DNA of 64,000 bases. It comes from Thalassospira lucentensis (GTDB taxonomy: Bacteria > Pseudomonadota > Alphaproteobacteria > Rhodospirillales > Thalassospiraceae). The notes beneath the pieces were generated by a model. The model had not been told where the DNA came from. It saw only the letters and a list, made by a program, of their open reading frames with translations, and searched no databases. Shown here one piece after another: positions 47,445 to 56,388 of this stretch. The position numbers were made by a program, and so were the translations under genes. Location: NCBI RefSeq assembly GCF_001613805.1, contig NZ_LPVY01000021.1, positions 62,001 through 126,000 on the forward strand, in the 5' to 3' direction. Position 1 is the stretch's first letter, and each line of letters starts with the position of its first letter.

Positions 47445-48893
47445 TCAGCTTTTTACCTGCACTGATAAATGGGACAAATCGGCAAACGTACACCGGTTCC
47501 GGCCGGTTTCCTTGGCACGATAAAGCGCCTCATCGACCAGCGAATAGAGAATATCTGCCAAATCCGAGTTTTCGCGTGACTTCAGCAAAGCCACATCGCG
47601 GGCAATCTCGGCATCCATCTTTGCAATCGCTGCCTGTGTCGGCAATGATATCACCCCGAAACTTGACGTATAATTCAAATGCTTGCCGCCAAAGGCAACC
47701 GCGTCCTGCTCAAGTGAAGCACGAAGGCGTTCGGCAAGGATCATAGCCCCTTCCTTCTCTTCCCCCGGAAGCAGAACAGCAAACTCTTCGCCACCCAGGC
47801 GGGCGGGAAGGTCAATATCGCGCAGGCTGCGTTGCAAAAGTTTCGACAGGGATGCCAGAACCGCATCGCCTGCCTGATGCCCGTATGTGTCGTTCAAAAG
47901 TTTGAACTTGTCGATATCCAGCAAAAGAATGCTCATCGGCGTGTCGCGACGTTTCCAGATCGACAGGTTTTCTTCCAGACGCGTCATGAAAACACGCCGG
48001 TTGGCAAGACCTGTCAGCGGGTCCGTCGAGGCCAATACTTCAAGTTTGCCCATAGCATCATTAAGTTCACGCGTCCGGCTATCCACCCGTGCTTCAAGGT
48101 TTACATTCGCATCAAGCAAATCGTCACGCGCACGTTGCAATTGGCCGATTTGGCCACGGATCATACCAAAAAGACCAACAGTAACCGATCCCAGCAACTG
48201 CACTTCATCGTCATGCCGGTGCATGGGGGGCATTTCAAACGGGTGCTTAACATCCGTCGGGTCCGATTTGACGATGTAATGCGCAAGCTTTATCAGCGGT
48301 CGGGAAAAAACAAAGTAACTGAGTGCTGCAAACACCACAGCCATGGCTACGGCGAACACCATGTTCGCCAGAAATGACCACGCAGAACGGGACATGAATA
48401 CAGTCACAAAAACCTGCGGATTAAGTTCGACGACCATCATCCCGACCGAGCCGGAGGATGGTCCCGTATCCCCCGGCAACAGGATTTCACGTGTCTGCAA
48501 ACCGCCAAACAACTGTTCGGCCCACCTCGAAACCGGAATTTCCCCCGTTGCCCGTTTGCGCTGATACAGAACCGAACCGTCCTCATTTGTGATTGTGACT
48601 TTTGAAACGGAACGCTGCACCATCATGCCGCGCACGATTGCCTCGGCAAGATCGGTGTCCCTCTTTGTCACCGCCTCGTTAGCAACGGGTACACTGCTTT
48701 CAAGAACACGTTCATTGGCCTGTCGATAAACATCGCCAATCCAGCGATAATCGCTGACAATCTGGAAGGCGGTAATGATAAGGCCAAGCAATATCGCGGC
48801 AAACAGGGAATATTTAAGCTGCCTTGCAGCCACCGAACTGCCAAGCTTCAGTGCAGACAGGTCCTGCGCTTTCTCATTTCCTGTCTTGGACAC
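47445..48893 (-). CDS. membrane diguanylate cyclase with periplasmic sensor domain
   Basis: About 482 residues: one helix near residues 27-45, a roughly 120-residue periplasmic sensor domain, a second helix (SFLANMVFAVAMAVVFAALSYFV), a HAMP-like linker and coiled coil, then GGDEF with DPLTGLANRRVF, LDIDKFKLLNDTYGHQAGD and ARLGGEEF. The I-site RDID (RxxD) is intact, so product inhibition is expected. The proposed GTG start has AAAGG; a TTG at 48947 overlaps the upstream gene's stop by 4 bases. It follows a periplasmic binding-protein gene, so that protein may report ligand to it, as NspS does to MbaA (analogy). Confidence 0.9.
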   Translation of the reverse strand: MSKTGNEKAQDLSALKLGSSVAARQLKYSLFAAILLGLIITAFQIVSDYRWIGDVYRQANERVLESSVPVANEAVTKRDTDLAEAIVRGMMVQRSVSKVTITNEDGSVLYQRKRATGEIPVSRWAEQLFGGLQTREILLPGDTGPSSGSVGMMVVELNPQVFVTVFMSRSAWSFLANMVFAVAMAVVFAALSYFVFSRPLIKLAHYIVKSDPTDVKHPFEMPPMHRHDDEVQLLGSVTVGLFGMIRGQIGQLQRARDDLLDANVNLEARVDSRTRELNDAMGKLEVLASTDPLTGLANRRVFMTRLEENLSIWKRRDTPMSILLLDIDKFKLLNDTYGHQAGDAVLASLSKLLQRSLRDIDLPARLGGEEFAVLLPGEEKEGAMILAERLRASLEQDAVAFGGKHLNYTSSFGVISLPTQAAIAKMDAEIARDVALLKSRENSDLADILYSLVDEALYRAKETGRNRCTFADLSHLSVQVKS

Positions 48894-48943
48894 GCCTGAG
48901 CCTTTCTGTTCCAGCCATTTTATCCAGTGCAAGGCCACTGGTT

Positions 48944-50071
48944 TCAATCCCGTTTCGATACCGGGCTTAGCCCCTTGATCCCGAACTGATAGTCTCTTTG
49001 TTCCGGGTTGTTGACAAGACTGAACTGGGAAAAATCAATTTTGTCCCAGTCGCGTTCCCCAAGTACACGTTGGTAGACTTGCAGGTTTTCTGGCGTTACG
49101 GCCTGCATTCTGAAGAAAACTTCGGGGTTGTCCCTTAATCTTTCAACACCTTCGAGATAGTCTTTTAGCAATACCATGATCCATGCACCGGCCAGAAAAT
49201 GCCCGCCATGTGTCATGGTCATTTTGCCCGCAGCAACGCTCTCAAGCCCTTCGGCCGACCAGTTCAAACCACCAACGAAAACATCCTGCCCGGGGATTTT
49301 TCCGGCTTCTTCTATCGCCTTGATCGCACCAAGGGCAATGTTATCGTTTGCCGCCCAAACCGCGTCAAGACAACCATCGGTCTCAAGCCAGTCGGCCGTG
49401 CGACGATAAGCTTCCTCGAAAGACCAGTTGGCGACAAGACGACGCTGTTCACGCAAAACCGGATATCGTTCAAGTACGGTATCAAGCCCGTCAATGCGCA
49501 GCAGGGAAGCCGGTGTAACGCTGTCACCGGTCAGTGACAGCAGACAGATATTTTCAGGCATCCGGCCCCTATTGGCATCGCGTGCCGCCGTAATCAGCGA
49601 TTGGGCAATTTCAAATCCGGCACGTTCGTTATCGGGGACAAGGGTGGCGATCCATGTCGTTAATTCCGCCCCTGGCCGACCATATCGCTTCTTCTGCTCT
49701 TCTGTCAGGTCGTTCAGCAACATCAGAACCGGTATACCGCGTTCCTGCGCCTCAAGCACGATACGCGTCCCCTGCTGATGTTCGTTGACCGCGATAATAT
49801 AGTCGGGGGGCGGATTCATCGCAAAAACGCGATTGGCACTTTCGGCCATCATCGCCCAGTCACGGTCGCTATCGAAAACGGTCAGTTGAAAGCCGAACTG
49901 GTCGGCTGCCGCCTGCATAGTATCGCGGACATCTTTCCAGAAACCGCGATCCCCATAGCCGGGATTGATAAAGGCAATATGCGGCTCGCCCATATCGTTT
50001 GCCCCGCTTGCCTCGGCGCGCGCAGCAACAAAAAGCAGGCACAATACGGCGAGCCAACATCCAAGCCTCAA
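48944..50071 (-). CDS. periplasmic sugar-type binding protein, probable input for the cyclase
   Basis: A 375-residue periplasmic binding protein of the ribose/LacI-like (type 1) fold. The signal peptide ends in ARAEA. Segments include HIAFINPGYGDRGFWKDVRDTMQAAADQFG, PDYIIAVNEHQQGTRIVLEAQERGIPVLML, RIDGLDTVLERYP, AVWAANDNIALGAIKAIEEAGKIPGQDVFVGGLNWSAEGL. No ABC transporter genes are near; instead it precedes a membrane diguanylate cyclase. It likely senses a small sugar or autoinducer-like molecule. Comparable pairs (LuxP/LuxQ, NspS/MbaA) are known. Confidence 0.85.
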   Translation of the reverse strand: MRLGCWLAVLCLLFVAARAEASGANDMGEPHIAFINPGYGDRGFWKDVRDTMQAAADQFGFQLTVFDSDRDWAMMAESANRVFAMNPPPDYIIAVNEHQQGTRIVLEAQERGIPVLMLLNDLTEEQKKRYGRPGAELTTWIATLVPDNERAGFEIAQSLITAARDANRGRMPENICLLSLTGDSVTPASLLRIDGLDTVLERYPVLREQRRLVANWSFEEAYRRTADWLETDGCLDAVWAANDNIALGAIKAIEEAGKIPGQDVFVGGLNWSAEGLESVAAGKMTMTHGGHFLAGAWIMVLLKDYLEGVERLRDNPEVFFRMQAVTPENLQVYQRVLGERDWDKIDFSQFSLVNNPEQRDYQFGIKGLSPVSKRD

Positions 50072-50203
50072 AGATCATTCCCCCGACACTGGTCACAGGA
50101 CTTTGGCGCCGTGTTAGCACGACGACCGCCCGTTTATATTCAGTGCCGCCGCAATAACCAATATTGCCGACAAGGTCAAATCAACTAAGCCCATACGTAA
50201 GGA

Positions 50204-50947
50204 TCAGGATGCCAGCCCCGCCCCATCAAAACGCAACAGGACTTCCTGCTGAACCGCACGGAAAAGTGCCGCATAGTCAAGATTGACATAGTCGATCTGC
50301 CATTCAACAAGATTGGCAAAAAGTTCGGCATTTGGCGTATCGATGAAGATCATGGTCTCAAGACCGCGCCGCTTGGCTTCCTCTATCGCTTCCCGGGTTA
50401 CATTTTCTTCCAGAAACTCGAAGATATGCGCCTGTTCATGGTGGATGGCGTGCTCCAGCGAGCCGGCCACATGAAGCTGGACATTGCGTTTCAAATCCGG
50501 GGCAATCCGACGCAAGTCGGTGCGGATGTCGGCGGAAAAGGAACTGACAAAAACGTCATTGCCGAACGCAAAATCATCCAGCATATCCACAACCCGGCCC
50601 GCATCCGCCTGCTTGATCTCGCAATAGATTTTAACCCGCCCCTTCAGGCGCCGCAGAAAGTCGTCCAGTCGTGGAACCGGTTCACCGGCGAAAGCCGGAC
50701 TGAACCATGAACCGGCATCCAGACGGTCAATTTCCGCACTGGTCATTTCTGCGATCACACCGGTACCGTCAGTTGTTCGGTCCACAGTTTCGTCATGCAT
50801 GACATAAAGAACATTATCCGCGGACTGATGCACATCGAACTCGATATAATCCGCCCCGGCAATAATCGCGCTTTCGGCGCTGGCAAAGGTATTTTCGGGC
50901 GCGTTGAGACTGTCACCACGGTGATAAACAAGTTGCACTGGCTTCAC
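50204..50947 (-). CDS. glycerophosphodiester phosphodiesterase
   Basis: A 247-residue GDPD-family enzyme that hydrolyses glycerophosphodiesters to glycerol-3-phosphate and an alcohol. It has HRGDSLNAPENT (catalytic His and metal Glu), DYIEFDVHQSADNVLYVMHDETVDRTTDGTG (metal Glu/Asp and second His), and a barrel pattern to the end. No signal peptide, so cytoplasmic. The GTG start at 50947 has the strong site GGAGGG; an in-frame ATG 12 bases upstream and an even longer frame are less likely. Confidence 0.93.
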   Translation of the reverse strand: MKPVQLVYHRGDSLNAPENTFASAESAIIAGADYIEFDVHQSADNVLYVMHDETVDRTTDGTGVIAEMTSAEIDRLDAGSWFSPAFAGEPVPRLDDFLRRLKGRVKIYCEIKQADAGRVVDMLDDFAFGNDVFVSSFSADIRTDLRRIAPDLKRNVQLHVAGSLEHAIHHEQAHIFEFLEENVTREAIEEAKRRGLETMIFIDTPNAELFANLVEWQIDYVNLDYAALFRAVQQEVLLRFDGAGLAS

Positions 50948-51136
50948 GGGACCCTCCATATGGCTCGGTTCGCCACAAGAAAGGTATGCCGCACGTCTGG
51001 CAACGAGCAAGCTTGAAGGGCAAATTTAACCTTACTGTTACCTTGCAAAGCGATGTTGAGATGCCATCGGACACAACAAAACATCACATCACCGCAAAAG
51101 CGTGATGCTGGTTGATCTTGGCAAACATGCGCAGGC

Positions 51137-51322
51137 CTATCTTATGTCGCGCAACGCCCGGGCCAGTTCATCGGTCGACATGTCTGCGCGGTTCTCTATT
51201 CCATGCTGTTTGGCAAGGTAATAAAGATCATCGCGACGCCATTTTTCATAGGCCGGTTCGAACTGTCGGTCTCGCGGTGACGTTCCTGGTGTGGTTCTAG
51301 AAAGTTTCTGATAGCTAGCCAC
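51137..51322 (-). CDS. small protein with Rho-N/SAP-like helical motif
   Basis: A 61-residue protein beginning at GTG with a near-perfect ribosome-binding site (AGGAGG) 7 bases before it. The longer upstream frame contains no conserved sequence. The C-terminal half WRRDDLYYLAKQHGIENRADMSTDELARALRDIR resembles Rho N-terminal or SAP-like helix-loop-helix modules (the DL..LAK..GI...MS.DEL..AL pattern) that bind nucleic acid. The basic N-terminus (KLSRTTPGTSPRDRQFEPAYEK) is probably disordered. The exact role is unknown. Confidence 0.75.
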   Translation of the reverse strand: MASYQKLSRTTPGTSPRDRQFEPAYEKWRRDDLYYLAKQHGIENRADMSTDELARALRDIR

Positions 51323-51621
51323 TTTTGCCTCCTGAGGGGATGGTCTTAAGCGGAACTGGCATTGGGCTATTACAAAGCCCTTTATGACACTGCCATTACA
51401 TTTGATGTGGGGCGCAATGACAGAATGTCTATGTTTTCGAATAAAATTTACTGATTTCCCCCGTAAAATCATGATCTGAAACGGGAATTTCCTACCGGGC
51501 TTGAGGCAATAAATATAATTTATCAATAAAACATCATCGGATCGTAATTTTTACTATTTCCTGTTCACGGAGTTTGTTAGCGTCATCGGCAAATCAACAA
51601 TCACAATCAGGGAATATGCCA

Positions 51622-52773
51622 ATGGCATTGCATTTTGAACGCGCAGAACTGGCTGCCCGCCGCGCAAAAACGGTTGCCAGCCTCGAAGCTGCCGGCTTGG
51701 ACGGCCTGCTGATGTTTCGTCAGGAAAGCATGTTCTATCTGACAGGATATGACACGTTCGGTTATGTCTTTTTCCAGTGTCTGTATCTGGGGGCTGACGG
51801 GCGTGTGGCCCTGATTACCCGCGCGCCCGATTTGCGTCAGGCACAGCACACATCCGACATTGATGACATTCGTATCTGGGTTGATGGTCCGGATATTAAC
51901 CCAGCCCTGCAACTGCGTGATATGCTGGCCGAATTTGGCTGTGGCGGCAAAAAGCTTGGTGTGGAATACGAAGCCTATGGCCTGACGGCTGCCAACGGCA
52001 AAAAGCTTGAGGCCGCCCTTGACGGTTTCTGCACGCTCACCGATGCATCCCGTCTGGTATCGGAACTGCGCGTTGTAAAAAGCCCGGCCGAACTGGACTA
52101 TATCCGCACTGCCGCCAGCCTTGCCGATGATGCGTGGGATGCCGCCCTTGAAACCGTCCATGCCGGTGCCTTCGAAGGCGATATTCTTGCCGCCATGCAG
52201 GGTGCAATCTTCAAAGGCGGCGGGGATTATCCCGGCAATGAATTCATCATTGGCGCCGGGCGCGATGCCCTGCTGTGCCGTTATTTCACGGGCCGCAAGC
52301 ATCTGGCGCATACTGACCAGATCACTCTGGAATGGGCAGGTGCCTATCGGCATTACCATGCCGCGATGATGCGCACCATTCCGGTAGGCAAAGCAACATC
52401 ACGCCATGTTGAAATGCACAAGGTCGCAACCGATGCCATGGCCGCCTGCCGCGAGGCGCTTAAACCGGGTGATCCGATCGGCAATGTGTTTGATGCCTAT
52501 GCCCGGATTTGCGATGCAGGCGGCATGAAGGCCCACCGCCTGAATGCATGCGGTTATTCAATGGGCACGACCTTTGCGCCGAACTGGATGGACTGGCCAA
52601 TGTTCTATCACGGCAATCCGGTGATTGCCGAACCGGGTATGGTGTATTTCCTGCACATGATCCTGATGGATAGCGATAGCGGCATCGCCATGTGTCCGGG
52701 ACATTCTGTCATTGTTACGGAAACCGGGAATGAGTCGATCTCACGCCATCAACTCGATCTGATCATACGCTAA
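51622..52773 (+). CDS. M24 family (creatinase/prolidase-like) protein lacking metal ligands
   Basis: A 383-residue pita-bread-fold protein. The N-terminal creatinase-like domain (RRAKTVASLEAAGLDGLLMFRQESMFYLTGYDTFGY) is followed by the M24 catalytic domain from about residue 155. Where peptidases have D-x-G and D-x-T-R metal ligands it reads LEWAGAYRHYHAAMMRT, so both Asp are absent; it also has GYSMGTTFAPNWMD and GHSVIVTETGNE. This loss is also seen in creatinase and ectoine hydrolase (DoeA), which are metal-independent amidohydrolases. A DoeA-like role in ectoine breakdown is possible but unproven. The ATG at 51622 follows GGGAATATGCCA. Confidence 0.85.
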   Translation: MALHFERAELAARRAKTVASLEAAGLDGLLMFRQESMFYLTGYDTFGYVFFQCLYLGADGRVALITRAPDLRQAQHTSDIDDIRIWVDGPDINPALQLRDMLAEFGCGGKKLGVEYEAYGLTAANGKKLEAALDGFCTLTDASRLVSELRVVKSPAELDYIRTAASLADDAWDAALETVHAGAFEGDILAAMQGAIFKGGGDYPGNEFIIGAGRDALLCRYFTGRKHLAHTDQITLEWAGAYRHYHAAMMRTIPVGKATSRHVEMHKVATDAMAACREALKPGDPIGNVFDAYARICDAGGMKAHRLNACGYSMGTTFAPNWMDWPMFYHGNPVIAEPGMVYFLHMILMDSDSGIAMCPGHSVIVTETGNESISRHQLDLIIR

Positions 52774-52798
52774 ATCACTGCAGTGACCGACCGGGAAG

Positions 52799-52830
52799 AA
52801 AGGCCGCGCAGATAAAGCGCGGTCTTTTTC
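52799..52830 (+). terminator. rho-independent terminator
   Basis: AAAGGCCGCGC / GCGCGGTCTTT (one G-U pair) is followed by five T. It ends the M24 gene and lies just before the convergent kinase stop. Confidence 0.85.
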
Positions 52831-52841
52831 ATTTGCGAGAA

Positions 52842-55277
52842 TCAGTCTTGCAAGGCTTTACGCATGGCATTGGCGGTGTCCTCGGCAAGACGGTCAAGTT
52901 CGGCAATCTGGTCGTGAATTGCCGTATCAAAGTCGCCGTCATAAAGTTCGAGCTTGCGTGCATTCGCAAACAGCTTTTCAGCAGCCAGATTTGCCGCCAT
53001 TCCCTTGATTGTATGTGCAGCACGGCGAAGCCTTTCGCGATCACCATCTGTGATCGCGGCCATCATCTTTTCGCGTTCTTCCTGATAGGATGCCGGTAGT
53101 AGATCAATCAGGCTTGCCATCTGATCGGCACCCAATGCACTGCTCATTTCATCAAAGCGCATCTTGTCTATCAGGTTCATCTTGGTCTCTTTGGCTGAAA
53201 TGTTTTCGACAACCGGCTTTGGCGCCGACTGTTCCAAGGTCGAATCAGGTATAGGATTTACAGCCTCGGCGAGATCAGGAACGCGCGTATCCAAAACAGC
53301 GGGACGGGAAACACCGCGGCTTCTGAGGAAGCGCAAAAGCACACCATAAAGCCTGCGTTCCTCAACGGGTTTGGTCATGACTTCATCCATACCCGCAGCC
53401 AGAAAATCGCGATGCCGGTCGCTGAATGCTTCGGCAGTGACACAAATGATTGGAATGCGCCCCCCCCTGGTGACACGTTCCAGTTCACGAATATGACGGG
53501 TCGCACCCTCTCCGTCCAGAACCGGCATATGGGCATCCATCAGGATCGCGTCATAGGAATTGTTCTGGAAGGCATGCACCGCCTCCCGACCATTTGGAAC
53601 AATATCGACGATCAGTCCGTGACGCTGCAACAAGCCGCGGATCACATTGGCATTGATCTCGTTATCCTCGGCAACAAGAATGCGACGGCCAGAAAGCACA
53701 CTGTCACCATTACCCTCGGCAATCTGGCTGCCACCCTGCGCATGCAGTTCCGATTCCCGGGCTTCGAACGGCAGCCAAAGGTCAAACCGCGTGCCCTGTC
53801 CTTCGGCACTGTTGACCGTCATAAAACCACCCATCAGTTCCGTCAGGCTGCGCGCGATCGAAAGCCCAAGCCCCGTTCCGCCATATTGACGCATCGTGGA
53901 ATTATCGGCCTGACTGAAAGGGGAAAATATCTGTTCCTGTCGGTCCCGCGGGATACCGATGCCGGTATCGATAACCGCGAAATGGTATACTTCCTCATCC
54001 GAAATCAGATGTCGAACGCGTTCGGGTACAATTTCCTCGTGCGTGACTTCTAGTCTCACGGATCCCTTACGGGTGAATTTGACCGCGTTTGACAACAAGT
54101 TCCAAAGGATCTGACGAAACCGGACCTCGTCACCGATAAACATTCGCGTTGCCAAGGCCACATCATCGCAATGCAGGGAAAGGTTCTTTTCGCGCGCCAT
54201 ATCGGCAATCGCACGAAACAGGTCATAGGTGATATCGGATGGGTGAAACGGTCGTTTTTCCAGTTCGACGCGACCAGCCTCGATCTTGCTCATATCAAGG
54301 ATATCGTTCAAAAGCGCCATTAGCGCCCGCCCCGACGAAAGGATCGCGCTGACCCGTTCCTTTTGCGCATCGTCAAGTTGGCTTTGCTGTAACAGTTGCG
54401 CCATGCCCAGAACACCATTTAACGGAGTTCTGATTTCGTGACTCATCGTGGCAAGGAATTCGCTTTTGGCAGAGCTTGCCTGAAACGACTGGCGATAATG
54501 GCTGCGCAGTTCCAGCAACATGAAAGCCAGCGCGCAACTGTAACTGATCAGGCGGGACGGAATGATAAAGCGCGCAACAATATCGGCATTTTCCGGCCCG
54601 AAGGCAAAAAACGCCAGATGATTAAAACATCCGATCAGAAGCGCGAAACAAAACAAGGCTTCGGAAAGGGTAAATCGGTAGTGGCACCGGACCAGATACC
54701 CTGCGGCACAGGCAAAAATCATTACCATGGTGGGAAACAGGATCAGGGTACTGATATTTTGCAGGGCACCGCCGACATCACTTGAAACATCGGGCAAGAG
54801 CCAAACCAGGAATGCCAGAACGGCACATCCAGCCACGATCATTCCCGGTACCAGTCCCCATACCTGATCATTACCCGGCCTGTTTTCCTGGCGGTTCGCG
54901 ATATACCAACTCATAAGCACCAGCGAGAACGAGCCAAGCCGTAGAACAAGGATCAAAAGACCGTTAAAGGATCCAAGTGCCTGCTCCTGCCCCAGCAGGG
55001 CGCGACCATACACGAGATTGGGAATACCCAGAATATCGCTGAAAAGAAGCAGTCCCATCGAGGCTGCGACATACAAAATCTGTTTGCGCTTGGTGATGTC
55101 AAAAACAATCCAGCCAATGCATATCGACAACAGTGCAATAAACTCGACAACCACCAGAACAGAAATGGTAATTGCTGAAACCAGATCATCGTCAAGTGAC
55201 GTGAAAAACAGAAAACCAGGGCTGATGATACAAAACGCAAGAAACGCGATACCGGTAAGGCTCAGCATCTTGGGCAT
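52842..55277 (-). CDS. hybrid sensor histidine kinase (7-8 TM, HisKA, HATPase, REC, Hpt)
   Basis: An 811-residue phosphorelay protein. The first 265 residues hold about seven or eight membrane helices without large loops. Then come HisKA (SHEIRTPLNGVLG, phospho-His), HATPase (NLLSNAVKFT, DTGIGIP, GGTGLGLSIA), REC (AEDNEINANV, MDAHMPVLDG) near residues 530-650, and a C-terminal Hpt domain (RRAAHTIKGMAANL). It thus carries a full relay to a separate response regulator. The LuxO-like regulator 2.2 kb away is a candidate partner (inference). Confidence 0.93.
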   Translation of the reverse strand: MPKMLSLTGIAFLAFCIISPGFLFFTSLDDDLVSAITISVLVVVEFIALLSICIGWIVFDITKRKQILYVAASMGLLLFSDILGIPNLVYGRALLGQEQALGSFNGLLILVLRLGSFSLVLMSWYIANRQENRPGNDQVWGLVPGMIVAGCAVLAFLVWLLPDVSSDVGGALQNISTLILFPTMVMIFACAAGYLVRCHYRFTLSEALFCFALLIGCFNHLAFFAFGPENADIVARFIIPSRLISYSCALAFMLLELRSHYRQSFQASSAKSEFLATMSHEIRTPLNGVLGMAQLLQQSQLDDAQKERVSAILSSGRALMALLNDILDMSKIEAGRVELEKRPFHPSDITYDLFRAIADMAREKNLSLHCDDVALATRMFIGDEVRFRQILWNLLSNAVKFTRKGSVRLEVTHEEIVPERVRHLISDEEVYHFAVIDTGIGIPRDRQEQIFSPFSQADNSTMRQYGGTGLGLSIARSLTELMGGFMTVNSAEGQGTRFDLWLPFEARESELHAQGGSQIAEGNGDSVLSGRRILVAEDNEINANVIRGLLQRHGLIVDIVPNGREAVHAFQNNSYDAILMDAHMPVLDGEGATRHIRELERVTRGGRIPIICVTAEAFSDRHRDFLAAGMDEVMTKPVEERRLYGVLLRFLRSRGVSRPAVLDTRVPDLAEAVNPIPDSTLEQSAPKPVVENISAKETKMNLIDKMRFDEMSSALGADQMASLIDLLPASYQEEREKMMAAITDGDRERLRRAAHTIKGMAANLAAEKLFANARKLELYDGDFDTAIHDQIAELDRLAEDTANAMRKALQD

Positions 55278-55356
55278 ATTGGCATCGACCCCGGTTCTGG
55301 TCTTTTGACCGTTGTTAGTGTGCCATCACGGCAATTGGAACAATATCCCTGCCAAG

Positions 55357-56241
55357 TCACGCCCGACCCGAAAGTTCGACAATAATGTCGTCGACCCATC
55401 GCAGGGTATTGTCATCCATAGATTGCATATGCCGGTATTTTGCAAATTGCTGCACAATCAGTTCAAGCCGTTCACGAAAGACCGGTGGCTGCTCCAGATC
55501 AAGCAAACGATCCGCCATCGGATCGAAAGCAGCATTCTGGAATTCAAGCGACAGACTAATCCTTGGCTCGCTGGCAAAGGCACTTGCCCGTCCCCCCCAA
55601 TGATACAAATCCTGTCGCCACCCCATTACAGTCCCCGGCCCGGCTGGCAATGCCCGAACGTCTTGCAAAGCCACATCTTCCGGTTTAGCAACCGGCTGAT
55701 GATAACACTTTTCGAATGAACGCGGCAATACGTACATACAGCCGTTATCAGGGTTTGCAATGCCCAGTGGCACCCAAAGCGACAGACTGATCAGCATGTC
55801 ATCGCCGATTGCACTCTCCCCCTGATAATCGCGATGTGGGGGCCATCCACGCCCGTCCTCCCCGGGATTGACATGCCAGGCCCAAAAATGCGGAAGCAGC
55901 TTAACCCGATCCCCCAGGAAATGGTTCAGCAACGGGCGAAGCCGTCTAAACACCTGCCACGCCTCGTCGTAAAGATAGATCATCGCAGGCGGCAAGCCAT
56001 TCGCCACCAGGTTTTCGATCCCGGCCCGCAAATCCATCAGGCTGTCAACGGGCAAAAGGCCCCTGATCAGAAAATACCCATCCTCCCAGAACCGCTCCGA
56101 ATGGGCAGCACCATCGAACCCGCCCTGATCAGCCCCGATTGGTGGCACGTCCCCGATCCGGGCGTCATCGCCGGAAATCGTCAATTGCGGATTGATCGAA
56201 AGCCAGCTTGCACGTTCGCAGGCTTGAAATGCGGTTATCAT
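55357..56241 (-). CDS. phytanoyl-CoA dioxygenase (PhyH) family protein
   Basis: A 294-residue Fe(II)/2-oxoglutarate oxygenase. It has the double-stranded beta-helix pattern with HRDYQGESAIGDD (HxD iron ligands), MISLSLWVPLGIANPDNGCMYVLPRSF and the distal His in DLYHWGGRAS. EctD-like sequence is absent, so the substrate is unknown. Divergent from cobD. Confidence 0.85.
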   Translation of the reverse strand: MITAFQACERASWLSINPQLTISGDDARIGDVPPIGADQGGFDGAAHSERFWEDGYFLIRGLLPVDSLMDLRAGIENLVANGLPPAMIYLYDEAWQVFRRLRPLLNHFLGDRVKLLPHFWAWHVNPGEDGRGWPPHRDYQGESAIGDDMLISLSLWVPLGIANPDNGCMYVLPRSFEKCYHQPVAKPEDVALQDVRALPAGPGTVMGWRQDLYHWGGRASAFASEPRISLSLEFQNAAFDPMADRLLDLEQPPVFRERLELIVQQFAKYRHMQSMDDNTLRWVDDIIVELSGRA

Positions 56242-56388
56242 GGCGGAAATCCAAAGCAGGTTTTCGCGGACGATACGAAGTCACCTGCCCCCGCGCAAGT
56301 CCGACTTGCGCGCGAACCTGTCACGCGTTACGCAGATAGCATTCTGTTTTAATGTTCTGCACAGCCATTTCCGGCCAAAGGCACATAA

